The notes under the pieces were generated by a model. It saw only the letters and a list, made by a program, of their open reading frames with translations, did no database searches and was not told the DNA's origin. Of a stretch of DNA of 64,000 bases, positions 50,091 to 63,053 are shown in pieces. Source of the stretch: Spisula solida (lineage: Eukaryota > Mollusca > Bivalvia > Venerida > Mactridae); the NCBI GenBank assembly GCA_947247005.1, contig OX365950.1:13590720-13654719 (forward strand). Direction: 5' to 3'. The position numbers and the translations under genes were made by a program. Every line of letters begins with the position of its first letter. Position 1 is the stretch's first letter.

Positions 50091-53000
50091 GATTCAAATG
50101 GTTTGAAGTTGAAGATTCAGATTCGCGCATTGCTATGTTTGTGGATGTTATTGCACACAGAGTATGATAAGAATATATACTAATTTTTTACAGCAGAAAA
50201 TTAATATTTACAACACCACCACGTATATACGCGTACTATTTGTATTATTTACTTACTCATTCTGTCGTATAGCGTGTAGTACTGGAAGATAATTATGTTT
50301 TTGTTGACTGAAAATGTTTCCTTTTGCTGTTTGTCTGGGAAAATAGTAAAACTCAATAAACCTTGCCAGTATGCAGAGTTTTCGTGCGTATAGTAGATTA
50401 TAAGAACAAATACGCGCACCGTCTCAGACAAATTAGTTTTCCATTTAAAATGTATTATTTAGTGGTTACGTTTGGTAATGTTTAAGATAGAAATAATATT
50501 TTTTTGCCTGGTTTCTGTGGAGTTGTATCAGAAAGGGGAAAACTCACATGGGAAGGGAAACAAAGAAACGCAATACATTTTCGAGGTATTTGTGTTAGCT
50601 CATGCTAAGGAACAATAACACATTGAATTAGCCATTCACATTGCCACATCGCGTGCAGTATATTTACTACACAGGATGATGTACCCTTATATTGACTAGC
50701 GCATGATTAAATAAATTATGTAATTCTTCTTCTTGATTTGCTTAAGTCATAGAGTTGTTATCCTTGCTGGGACACCCCTAGCCATCCACTCGGGAATCTA
50801 TACGTCTATGATTGTAAAGTCGTTTTCAAGTTTACCACGAATTTATTGCATGGACTGTCTAGCACTCGAAGGTATAATAAAACCTTAGATACAAAACCAG
50901 CGTTGGGGACATGGTTGTCAAATATGATTTGATACGAAGATCGTGGCTTTAATGTTGATTTTGTTATTAAGGGGGTCTTTATGTGAGGTTTAACCCATAC
51001 TTCAGGAATATTAGCCTGTACGTTGTTATCGGAGCTTCTTGAAAAGTAGGGCCAGTAACGTTATTTCATAAGATTGGCTTAGGATTGTCCTTCAAATCCG
51101 GATGACTAGTTCCTTCTCTTTTACCTTTTTCATATTTCCGATAAATATAATATACTAGTAATATACAGTGTGTATGTGTTGTTTGTGATTCGTGCAAGAA
51201 TGCCACTAGAATTGTATATATTTGTTCATTTGATGTTATTACATGTTATCCAGCAATAAAGTACTTTACTATCGTTTGAAGCGTGTGACAGTCGCTTAAC
51301 ACAGACAAGAACAAAGCTTTGCATTAAATACAGTGTAGCAATATTTGAACCAGTAGTTTGAAGCAAGTAAATCATATAATACGTGTTGACTGAACGCATG
51401 CGTTTAAAGCGATGTGAATGACCTTCTACTTAAAGCAGCTGAAACTATGTATTTCAGCAGTTTTACTTTTGTAACTAGGTCATTCAGCGCAACCATTCTG
51501 CCTTTTGTTTGCTGAAACTTTTCCATTCAGCTTTTTAACAACTGGAACTAGGGCGGATTAACTTTCTTGTTCGGCAGTGTTTTGGGCACTTCTTCAGCTA
51601 AAACTAGGCATTATAGTCGTTTTACTGTGAACACATTACGCTCGGTCATTAAGTATTTTGATTGCTGAAACTTATATTAATTTATTTTTGTCATGGGGCT
51701 GTCAATAAAGATCAACGTGTCATCTTCTTACATGATGATATTTTGTGCCAGTAATCGTTGCAACCGGACCAGTAAGATACTATAGATAAGCATTCATTCG
51801 AGATACTGATTTGGGCAAGTGTTCGTATGTTAAACGACTAAAAGTTTGAATATAAAAGCACATCATCTACGGCCGTCAGCTCTCTTTCAATATATTTATG
51901 ATTCGGAGGTGACACACGCGGGCGGCCATAAGCTGGTCAATTAAATGCATTACTATATTGTCAGAATAAAACCCAATAAAAGAAAAGAAAACACCCGAAA
52001 CAGACTTCAGGACGGCTGAGTACAGACTTCATTGAAAAATAATTCCATAAATTTGAGAGGATGATAGAATGAAATACAGATAGCATGGAAAATGTTTAAA
52101 CAAAACGTAATTAAACATTGCATTACGCATTAGGGTGTATGTCTGTTGGCAGGAGAAACATTGTTTTGCTAATTATTCATTTATGTGCATTCATCCGACC
52201 GTTTTCAATTTTGAATTTGTCAAGATCAAGTAAAGGCTGCGTCACAGATATGGAATACTGATCGTACGCGAAAACAACACAGTTGGGGAAACATGGAACC
52301 GTGACTCACGAAGTCATATTGACTCTGGCTTCTTAATACTGAAACCTTCGAAACTTGTACAGGAGGGGGTGTTTTTTATGCTCTAACAGTAAAAACATCA
52401 ATGAATAATACATATGGTTCATTCTTTTTAAATACAGCACATTATACTGAAGTGTTTTCATTAAACCAACCAATTCAACGTTTAGCCAGAGTGGTTTATG
52501 TCCCAAAGCTGAAAGACAAGTTAATGCGTTACCCGCCAAAACTGACCAATTTATGGTTTAATTGCCTTCAATACCTTCATCATCTGTGCAAATACCTATA
52601 CCGTATATATAATACTACCATAACAAAGGACATTAAGTTCAATCTAATTCGTTAACTCAATTTCAAACTAAGGAAATTATATCATCCGATGGACTATGCA
52701 TTCTTAAATGTAAACGACGTCTCCAATGTTTAATAAAAGGACCCTGTGTATAGTTACGGAGAAATGTATCTGAAAAACTTATAGGAGGTCCTCATCAGTG
52801 GATGTTATTAAAAACGCCTAGCAAACAAGCTGCCGTCATCTATAAAGGATTTATTAATTACCCACAAAGTTCATCTGGGAATACATGTACGCTGACTAAT
52901 AGTTATAATTTGTTCTGAAACCCGGATGCCTATTGTGTCGTATAAAGGAAGCATACAATTTATAAAAGCACACGAACGTACATGTATCATTTCACATAGA

Positions 53001-54760
53001 ACGGGAGAATCATAATGCAACCGTTAGAATAATCCAGTGTGTCGTTAGCACAAACGTACACAAAGTCGTGCTTAGGTAGCACACTAAGCGGATGATTTAA
53101 AACTAGCAATGATAATGATAGCGAATGAGACTGGTAAGGCAGCATTTAAGCAAACTAGTAGAGCCAGGAGGGCACAAAACGAACACGCATCATGTCACAG
53201 ATAAAAAGTATAGGTTACGAAACATAAAAAAAATACATATGCAATGAAACAATCTGCACATGCGCAAAATATTGCTTATTATATCGATATATATGGGTTT
53301 CATTAAAAATTAAAAGAAACATATCTTTGATCGTCTTTCTTCCATTTAGGTATTGTGTTGAGCTTCATTCAGATAACTGGAACCTGTCCATTTGTGTTAT
53401 CACACTCATAAACTACATGTACTGTCGCCCGTATACATAATGTAATATGTGTATGTATAATTAAATGAAAGCATTTTACCTGATGTCATATAACATATAG
53501 TTCGTCCACGTATCCGAATGAATCGATTGTAAATATTTCATTTAGTCGAGGTTGATCGTCGGCGCTTTTATAACTGCATAATTATCGCAAGCACCGTTTA
53601 ATCAATAGGATATATGTGACTTCTCATTACATATCCCCGGTGAGCAATTAGCAATTTTCAATACGTTTTTCTTATACTGCCAATAACAGCTGTGGAATTC
53701 TGAAGTTTAAAGGCATTGGAACTATGACCATCAATGCGCTCTTTGATAATGCAAAAATGCAGACTCGACCTATCCCTGTAACTGCACCGATTTGACATAT
53801 TGATCTGTAATGATGTCTTTAAACTCATTGATTAACAAATGTGGTAAAATGGCCAAAAGAAGACAGTTTAGTTTTGCACCATTGCGAGCGTAGTGTTATA
53901 CTGCTTAGCATTTGGTTGTTTCATCGCTGTCGGTGCACTACTTGCACTCAAACAAAACACACATAATTGACACTTTAAAATATATGATTGAAAGTACAGG
54001 GGTTATGTAAATGCCACGTTTATTGTAAGTTTGTCGCCCATCTAATACAAAACCAGTACATATTACTATTTGCTACGCTTTATAAGCATTATTTTCATTT
54101 CCTTGTGGTGAGATGTCGAATATTTGAATTTTGTGTGGTCGTCGTTTCGAATGAGGCGACAGAGGCATTAATAAACATTTAGCAATTAATTTAATACAAG
54201 TAAGCATGTGATTTTTAAAACAATTGTCGAATTTGTTTATGTATTTTATGTGACATCAATAAATACAACGCCATCCAGCAAACGACATTGTTTACTGTCA
54301 ATTAATATGTATAATAATTCAAAACTGAAAATGGCGCCAACGAACAACTTCTTTTTCCACATACTGATATTATTTTCTACTAGAATGACAACTCAAATAA
54401 ACATCAATTCCACTCCAATACGAACTGAAGAGATGTATTCCTAAACAACACGATTGTACCACAAAGGGATTCATAATAATGTACTCAGCATGCTAGGACA
54501 CCAGGCTATTGAATGTTTATTGAACCATGTTAGAATTTAAGTTACGCCTGTTGTGATAAAACGAGCATCTATAAGCAACCGCGAACTTATTCAATCACAA
54601 ACGAATTCCCGATGGAACAACTTATGCTAAACAATCTGGATTTGTTCCAATATCTATATCAACAGTCGATGTCATAAATCCATCCCATTCATGTAAACGA
54701 ATTGGCTTGAGCGACAGTTAGAGGGACAGAATGTAACCTATTATGCAGGCTCGATTTACT
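50091..54760 (+). repeat. Array II unit d
   Basis: The last copy, about 4.7 kb. It carries a plus-strand family X/TCATTCAGC block at 51425-51680 and a degenerate minus-strand family X segment at 53120-53200. Similarity stops near GGCTCGATTTACTGG at about 54745-54760, matching GGGTCGATTTACTACG at 43357. Confidence 0.75.
51425..51680 (+). repeat. Family X copy, TCATTCAGC half
   Basis: GCTGAAACTATGTATTTCAG is followed by AACTAGGTCATTCAGCGC, CTGCCTTTTGTTTGCTGAAA and AACTGGAACTAGGGCGGATT. It is closely similar to 19430-19560. The TGTGCTCGGCTGG core is not seen here. Confidence 0.7.
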
Positions 54761-57333
54761 GGTTGCAAGGTTCTTGTCACTCATCACACCACTGCTGAAA
54801 ACTCAAAAAGTGGTTCTAACCAACGTGATTTCAAACTGGCAAGTTCACAGCCATATCTCCTTTCTAAATATAATGAAGCGAGTATTAAAAGCAAAAAATC
54901 ATCAATTGTCCACGACGAAGTTTGTTAGTTATCTGCGAACGAGTCCGAATATGCATAAATGGGCATGGAAATAGTTCCAATAATATGAATCATTATCTTC
55001 ATTATTTACCAAATTCTTGATAATTAAAACAATTGTATGCTAAATGTTTATAGTTCTGAGATCAACATTTTCCCCTTTGACAAGGATATTGTCATTGCGC
55101 TAACCTTACGTAGAAAAGAACAGTTAGAAAATTGACTATTGAATATGACATGGATTTCATTAGAATGGACTGCTACGAATATTGAATCAGTCCAAATGGC
55201 TTCGCCTTTATGCTGATCTTGTATGAAAAAGGCTTGTAAAATGTTACTGGACAATAAGAATTTGTCGCCCATCGACTCATTCAATTTATACAAACTCAAT
55301 GACATGTGAAATCAGGATAAAAACATACCTGAATGCCATTTGATATAATACATACTCATTTTGTTTCGCTGGCAACGTTTTTGTGCACGTGACTGTAAGG
55401 GTAGCTACACATGTCTCAATACATGTGCCATTTAGTCGTACAAGCGAATTTATATCACATTTTATACGTCTATTTGACTGTTAGCAACACTTTCATGATG
55501 CAAAACAGAACGAGTACTCATGTTTCACAACATCCCTAGTGTTTATAAATAATGTTGTCAATACCACTGAATAAAAGTAAACGCATTCCATATTTGGTTA
55601 AATATTCTGGGTGGCTATACTAATGTGGGACCATATCCCTTTGTTCATGTGTGATTGTATCCAGCAACAATCGGTTTATATCCTAATGCATAAGGAGGAT
55701 TCGTCGTCTACGCAGAGAAAGCGTTAGTCATGTGATCAAATAAAAAACATTTTGGCGCCAAATCGCCTACTGTATACCGATCTGAATTTAATTAAACAGT
55801 TTCGCAGCCGAACTGCAGATGTGTTCAAGGTAAAGGTGTTACTGGTGCAGTATGTGGGTTATCAGTATATAAAATACAAGGAACATTTGTTTCAACTTAC
55901 AATGGTGTTTTTAAAAGAACGTGCTCATCTTCTGGATACTATTTTATCAAAGCACTTACATAAGTTGTACAAATACGGTCAAATTCAAAATCTGAATAAT
56001 TATTTTAACAACTTAAATTCGGGGCAGGTATTATTTATACATTTGTAGGAGCACATTAACTGAATCTGTATTAGCATCGCAGCTCCACACTTTATAGTGT
56101 AACCATTGTAAATGTATTAGGCCGCAAGTCGACCGTAAGTGTTTTGATAAACAACAGTACCCTGTGCACTAATTATGTACATTTTAGTTAGATAAATATT
56201 CAAGAGTGACTAAGTTATCAATGAGGATAATAAAAAGACAAACTCAAAATAAACTTCTCGCCACGTTTTTCAAAAACAAATTTTCTACTTCGGGTAAAAT
56301 CATAACACGAACATAAACATATGGGATATTAATTCAATGATGTTCGTAACTAATTATCTAAGTTAAACCCTTCATAATGACGTTTTAATACCCTTTTTCT
56401 AATATTTTAAATGAGTGCACCATGTTACAATGTGTCTTTCTCAGTGGAATGAGAGTAAAAATGCCTTAGGTAGTGTACTGAATTCACATTTATCCACAAT
56501 GGGTATATGAGCTAGTCCGCAGATTGTGTGTGCAGGGTATCTGGTTCCAATGGGGTCAACTGGGAACTGGCTTCTCGTCTCTCATATTTTCGTGACGAAG
56601 GATATCATCTGAAATTAGATGAAGATGTTGATAGTGTTTTGTTTCTTTGTCAGACAATAATACTCATCCATTTATGAGTAAAACATATTTGCTATTATTT
56701 CAATTAAAGCAACACGCTTCCAATTTTGCATGCAGTGGAACAAAACATCCGATGATACATTAGAAGTTAGTGTACCCAAATGGTCTGAGAAAATCAATCT
56801 CTTTTATTCTCGCCATTTCATACATGATATGCTAAATTATAGATATTAACTAGAGACTAATTTGTCTTATTACATCCAATATTGCTTCAGATTAATGGGG
56901 GTAATACACGATATCATGATGCTCCCGCCTCAATTTTGATGGGGAACTCTGGTTCTGTGTAAGGTTTACAAACGTCCCAAGAGAACAATATGGGTTAATG
57001 AGCCGGCCTCTCTTAGTTACCATACACGAAGGAAACACCCGATCTAGTCCAAAGGTATAACTATAAAATGATTTATTTCCGTATTTCAGAATCCACTCAC
57101 GAGAATGCCACCACTATACTACATGTACAACCATCTAACCGTTAAGGACAATATTTTAACTATAATTATGTTCACAATTTTGCGCTTTACTCAATATTAA
57201 AAACATGATTTACAAGTCAAACTATTTAACTATAATTAATCGGCTTCTGTATGCATTTTCAATACATGCACCAAACCGAACTCAAAATAATAGTCCGAGC
57301 TCAGTCTTGGTTTTCGTCGAAACATGTCTGTAT
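54760..57333. other. Unique sequence between Array II and a tRNA-like repeat
   Basis: AT-rich. Open frames of 61-98 codons (55752-56048, for example) have no recognisable domain or splice context. Nothing supported. Confidence 0.5.
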
Positions 57334-57400
57334 GCTCTGTAGCTCAATGGCTACCCATCTAATCTGGTGACCCGGGTTCCAATACGGGAGGCAATATCCC
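57334..57400 (+). repeat. tRNA-like sequence, probable SINE head
   Basis: TAGCTCAATGGCTACCC at 57340-57356 resembles a D-arm/A box. CCCGGGTTCCAATACGGG at 57371-57388 forms a T-arm with a 4-bp CCCG/CGGG stem around a B-box-like GGTTCCAATAC. The acceptor ends do not pair, and a run of T follows at about 57407. It is a degraded tRNA or tRNA-derived SINE rather than a working gene. Confidence 0.55.
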
Positions 57401-57768
57401 TGGCACATTTTTTTACGAGAAAACTAACTGGCAAATAAAGGCTATTATATTCGGCATGTTCTTGTTAATACCAACAATGTGAGCAACATACATGGAATAA
57501 AACAGTTTATTGACAGGTGGTCTTGTAAATATTAATGGTAATGGTGTGATGGATAAATAGAAATGGTCATCCTCGAAAGTCATATTTGTTCACGGGTGGC
57601 CTTTAACACAGATTAGAATATAACCTACATTATGAGCCAATGAAAACGCCGCATTTTAGCGGTTAACTGAAAATTTAATCATTAAAATTTTCTCTTCACA
57701 GACTTTACGTCATGCGTTGGCGCTACTTTCTATCGGCCAATCAGAATGCAGAATGTTATATTCTAAGT

Positions 57769-57873
57769 TAGTTAGAACATATTAAGTAAATTTTAATGAC
57801 TAAAAAGGACTCGCTTCGCTTCGCTCGCTCCGCCCTTTTTAATCATTAAAATTTACTTAATATGTTCTAACTA
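57769..57873. repeat. Near-perfect hairpin, 40-bp arms
   Basis: The left arm 57769-57808 (TAGTTAGAACATATTAAGTA ... AAAAAGG) is complemented by 57834-57873 (CCTTTTT ... TACTTAATATGTTCTAACTA) with one mismatch. The 25-nt loop consists of repeated TCGCT/CGCTTCGCTCGCTCC. Just upstream (57668-57692) lies an AT-rich imperfect palindrome GAAAATTTAATCATTAAAAT. It probably belongs to a foldback or MITE-type element starting near 57640. Confidence 0.9.
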
Positions 57874-57879
57874 TAACTG

Positions 57880-59995
57880 AGAGTATAGAGAAGTTGCTGT
57901 TTAAAGATAAATCAGGGGACATATTTAATTAAGTATTAATTTATAATAAGCACTAAAGCTGCGTATTATAATATAAAGAACATAGACCACAATCACACGC
58001 TACAATGGCCAATACAACACTGACAAGAAAAAATGAAACTGAACTGCAACACAGTCCTACTGCTATACGTCTATTCGGCCTAATAAATGTAAGTTGTAAA
58101 ACCCTGCCTCTGCAGCTGCATAAATGATTTGTTATGGTTTGAAGACTGGTTCAGCAGTAGAATAAGCCAATAATCAACACAGTACTATGTCTACTTCTAG
58201 TGATCAATGTATCAGACTTTGAAATATACATGCACCAAGTTCTATTTTTGCCGCATCATCACACCATGCTACTAATATCAGTTATATTATAAATGATAAA
58301 TGACTGTGTCGGGTCTTTCCAATTTCCCAAATCATGATGGATAATTTTAACGCCAGTGTTTAAGTTGGTAGTGTTTTCGATTATCGCCTTCCATTTTACA
58401 ACACCTGCGTACATTTCCAGGTCGGATACCTCATGTTAAAACACGTAGAGCTTCTTTAAACGTATGACTAATCAGCTGGTAATGAAGATTGTTTTGTTAC
58501 TCAATCAGTCGCTTTATCAACTCGTACGCATTAAGGGCAAGGATACGACCATGTACTTTGTATTGTCACAATTTGTTAAAATAATAATTGGTATTTACAT
58601 AATTGGCTCCAGGGAAGTGATGAATGTGCGCACTACACCTTCTGACAAAATGTATTTAATGATTACCCAACGCATGTCAAGGTTGTGATTGCGCCAAAGA
58701 AACAAAGTAAAACGTTGTTTTATATATAATCATGTGTGTGACTTTGCACGTAAAATATATCGTATAAGAAGAAACTCGAAAAAATCAAATAAATAGCTTC
58801 AATGGAGGCGAAACTATTTCACATGAAAGCAGCATGGTTTGTTAATGTCATTATACAGCGAATCGTGACGTGTCAACGCGGCGCGAGCGCGATGGAAGTT
58901 GCCAATAACAAAGGTTACATTGAAAACGATAGAATAAATACAGCCATGTGTCTATTTTAGTCGATTGTCTGCCTGTTCAGCACACAGATTCTGCAGGATG
59001 CAAGGAAGCTATTTCATGTCGAATAAGTAATGTCTAATTGAAAATAAAGTTAATTTGATTACACAGTAATGTATGGGTTGGAGCATTTCTTAACAGGGTG
59101 AATGGTATGTTTTCTCAATTATATTAGATTTAATTGTGACCGGCTCTTGTTTGTGTCTCTGGAGGAATAGCTATCTAGCTGAGAATATGTGTTTCTACAA
59201 TATATTTGCAAATTATTTATTTAAATGAAATTCCAATTTGTCTGATATTTGAGAGTCTGGTTTTGTAATTTACCCAAAACACGAAAACGAGAAGTATATA
59301 CGGCGGCTAGGATTGTTTAAATAGCCGTTCGTGAACTACCAAACAGATTGGAGACGCAAGTAAATGTAAAATTAAATCTTGATAGTGTTTGTTATTTCTT
59401 TAAACCCTCCTGGGAAACAGTAAGCAAACCGGCATTTGTCTCGCGTATTGTTCTCTAGAGAATGTTAAGTTCATGTTGTAACGCTATGGTGGGTTCCAGT
59501 AGGTTCCGTCTATCGTGATAATACTTACTATTGTTATATTTATTGTGTTATTTGAACGATTAGCATGTATTTTTATTAATTTTGCGAATGTAGAAAAATG
59601 AACCATTTGTAAGGGCTTAATTGCCTAGTTTGTTTGTCATAACTTCCTGAGTGCTTGGTAGTTTGGCAACAGAAACATGTTTAAAGATGTCGAGCACGAA
59701 CACAGCATAAGAAAATCATCCTATACAAAAGCACGAACAATATACATAATCATGTAAACAATTGTCAACGTTATTCATATTTTACAGGAACGAACTTGGC
59801 TCGTAATCCTACAGATTCTCCGGTTTTTTTCTAAAATCATTTCCTTAAAAACAATATTTACACTTAAAAATAAACATTCTTAATTTTCTATCATAGACTA
59901 TTCTGTTTCCAAAGTGAAACGCACAAACACAGAGAAACATATATCTGAAACACTGAATTAACAGTCATTGTTTAGAAAATAAAAATTAAACAAAC
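57880..59995. other. Unique sequence, no gene seen
   Basis: AT-rich. The 74-codon frame at 58464-58688 has no recognisable domain. Nothing else supported. Confidence 0.5.
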
Positions 59996-60230
59996 AAGCT
60001 ATAACTAGGTATTTCAGCCGTTTACCTGCTGGAACTGGGACATTCAGCTTGGGTATTCAGCTTTGTGATTGCTGATACTAGTTCATCCAGCCTTTCAACA
60101 GCTAGGACTTGATCTTTTTTTTTTCAGTAGGGCATTTTACCTTGTATGTTTTCGTTTTTTATATTTCATGCGTTCGGCTGATTCATTTGAGTGCTGCCTT
60201 CTCTGTTTGACTTTTAAAAACTTACCTTTT
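59996..60230 (+). repeat. Family X copy, degenerate
   Basis: AACTAGGTATTTCAGC, then GCTGGAACTGGGACATTCAG, then CATGCGTTCGGCTGATTCAT and GAGTGCTGCCTTCTCTG. These correspond to both halves of family X in the expected order. Confidence 0.7.
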
Positions 60231-62987
60231 TATTAGATAGTAGAAAACTAGTTTTTCTAAGACAAACAAACTATTTATAATAAAAAGATAATAATTTGGA
60301 CATGACAAGCAACGTTAACTTAAACGGTGGACCACAACCGAGACAAACGCACACATACACGGATGGCACAATAATGCTCACAAATAAGGAAGGGTTCTGG
60401 TAGTTCTACTTGTCTCTTGTATTATATGATGCGGAGTCACAAGAACATCGGTCTCGAGAACAGGACTTTACAGAGTTGGAATAGCTAGTAAATATAGGAT
60501 AAGCCCGATGTGTGGATCGTTGTGCAAGCTATTACATTCCCTTTGTAATCTATAAATACTGGTATTATGAAGCAGCAATAGTCCCGATTATTTACGACTT
60601 TAATTCAATTAATATCATTTCCTGTTTGAGAAACTTGTCATGAACAAAGATAAATGTTATTGCGCTGTATTGATTCATAGCTGGCTTAATCTATGCCTTA
60701 ATACTGGATTGCACAGTCTACCCGAGTGTCAAGACATTACAGTTACATTAAATGGTTCTAACGAAAATAACATATAAACCTTTTCCAGACTGGAGGTTTA
60801 ATTAGTATTCTCTTTATAATGGTAGCTACATTTAACTTACCACATATTTAGCACTGAGGACAAAAACCTTTTTGCTAGCGTCATAATGCCAAACAAGGAA
60901 ACAATACTAGTACTATGACCCTCTCTGCACTGGACTACATGGACTATGTTTGTTTCGAGATAAACGGACAAGTCCATAAACTTTGTTCTTCACAACGTTC
61001 GTTTTATCAATTTTAAGACGAATGGGTCATAGTTTGAATTGCTTTGGACAATATAGGTGTTTCTTATGCCGTTTGGATATATTGCGTTATTTTGACCTCA
61101 TTGACGAAGAACTTGTTGGGTGGTAGCAATTGCCTACAGACACATAACTCAATACGAAACATATTCCTCAAAGCCATTTAAATAATTAATCATCGATGTC
61201 TGCTTTTGTTTGGTAATCATGCGGTAGTTTTATTATACTGCTGCAGTCAAACGCACGACATGTAACTAAAATTGCAACCACTACATAAGTTATTATAGTG
61301 CAAACAAATTACACTGCTCCTTGACGTATACATATGCATGGATATATTACAAGCATCTTATGTTGAATATATCAATTTCCTCGAGAAAGTAGTGCCAATC
61401 AACCACGCAGGCATATTCGTAAAATACCACAGGTAAACGTATATACACTTTGATACACATCAACTCTTAAATTATACCAATATCACTTAGAGGATCAAGT
61501 CAACTTGTTCGCACTATACGTGCGTGACGTTCTACGATCGTTTTTTAATGCAATGCAGTAAATTTATATAAACATCACGGAAGCCTTTGTATTGTATAGC
61601 ATTTATCTGCCGGAACGTGCATAAAATGATCATTTGAGATCATAAAGGAATGTATAGAATTACTAATTGGTTTTGGCGAACTGAATTAAAAGGATGTTTG
61701 TAAAGATTGGTACGCTTCGTAGTTAGAAAAATGTATTCAAAGATTATGAAAATACAATATTACGGAATATGTCAACTCGTATTTCAAGAATCAGATAAAT
61801 ACAGAAGGACTGCAGACAAAGATGATGCTATCCCAAAATATGTAAATGTATTAGTATTACTATATATAGCATGATGTTGTTTCATTTGTCGCTATTTCCA
61901 CCTAAAACGCCAATCTTTTGTTGTTAAGTTGGTCAATATAAAATTACCGATAAATGTTAAGAAGTCAATGTCCTAAACCTTTCTGAAACCAGGAAAGTGG
62001 TTAAATTAGAACAACAATACTTGGTTTTTGACCCAAGTTGATACATCGTCGTGATAAAAACTCCCGGTAACCCTGCAGATGGATGCGCATATGTTAAACT
62101 TTCCAGGGAAATCAGGGGAAATTTTCATCACGTGCTCACTTCATTACCACGCACGCAATTATAGTCAATCCTCAATATTGCTGACGTGTGGCATGTGTAC
62201 GTGGAACTGTAATATAGTTTTTATAATTACCGAATGTGATTTCTTTGATAAAATTTGAATTTTAAGAAGTTGTTTAATTGAACTGTGGTTTCTCTATTTG
62301 GACTTTTTTTCAAATTTATAATGATTTTTAAGACGAACACAGTGTTAAATAGATCTGTTTCACCTTGATGATAAGTAACTGGAAAATAAATACATCCATA
62401 TACATGTATATACTGTACCTTTATTTCTATTAAAAGTGTCTTCTTACGCGGAAAAGAGAACAGCTGTGTAAGCACGTACTATTCAAGTACTTGGCAGAGG
62501 TAAATAATTTACCTCGAAATGAACTTACAACATCCGATCAAATATATTGACAACAATCTTTTTTTTTTCAAAACAAAATGGCTGCGTATTACTGAAATAT
62601 AACATTAACCACGAATCACATTGACGACCATTGTGTCATTACTATGGTGTATATGACAAAGCTGAACGACTGTCAACAAGTCGGAAACAACGCTTTTAAA
62701 TAGCATCGCTACTTCCATTGTATTGTGTCGGTTTCAACGTTCAAAATTCCGATCTACTCACATAAGCGACAGTAGAACCTTTCGAAATTCTGGGTTACGT
62801 GTACAAAAACACATTACTGATGCTGTGCAGGATATTTAACACTGTTTGATGCCTGTATTAAAGCACCTCACTGAGTGAAACTCTTCACCGGCGTACATTA
62901 AACAGAACTTAATCACTTCTCCAGTCTAATTGATTAAAATTGATAAAAAGGGGCACGTGTCTATCTATTTCTGTTTTCTATTTTCAG
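60231..62987. other. Unique sequence, possibly intronic
   Basis: No repeat or gene recognised. If the exon at 62988 is real, this stretch could be part of an intron. Confidence 0.4.
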
Positions 62988-63053
62988 TGGTGTGTTTCTG
63001 TCCGGATGATGATCACTGGAGCAGATGGTGGAGCTATGGAGACGGTCTGTCAG
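62988..63053 (+). CDS. Possible internal exon, 66 nt, gene unknown
   Basis: A pyrimidine-rich tract ending TTTCTGTTTTCTATTTTCAG (62968-62987) is a strong splice acceptor. After 66 nt, CAG|GTAAAC at 63051-63059 is a strong donor. The exon is open in two frames. Frame 1 reads WCVSVRMMITGADGG and continues AMETVCQ. The frame starting two bases later, with phase-1 introns on both sides, reads VCFCPDDDHWSRWWSYGDGL. The second is rich in Cys, Trp, Asp and Gly, like an extracellular domain fragment, and I favour it. The length is a multiple of three, so the exon could be skipped without frame change. I do not recognise the family and saw no partner exons in the window. GC content here is higher than in its surroundings. 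Confidence 0.4.

Larger units (their letters stand above)
37735..54760 (+). repeat. Array II: second tandem array of a different multi-kilobase unit, 4 copies
   Basis: The following landmarks recur in the same order. (a) GTCGTATAGCGTGCGGTAC-like sequence occurs near 38047, 44350 and 50273. (b) AAACTCAATAAACC..GCC..GTATGC occurs near 38144, 44436 and 50350, with part near 48690. (c) TGGTTTCTGTGGAGTTAAAT occurs near 38312, 44600, 48838 and 50508. (d) AAATTAGGCGTCTGTCTGTT occurs near 40930, 46060 and 49288, and in changed form near 52125. (e) TTAGCAATTTTCAGTACG occurs near 41933, 47385 and 53650. (f) ATTCAATCAC..CGAATCCC occurs near 43210, 48537 and 54590. I see no similarity to the Array I unit. 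Copies differ by many substitutions and indels. Confidence 0.88.
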
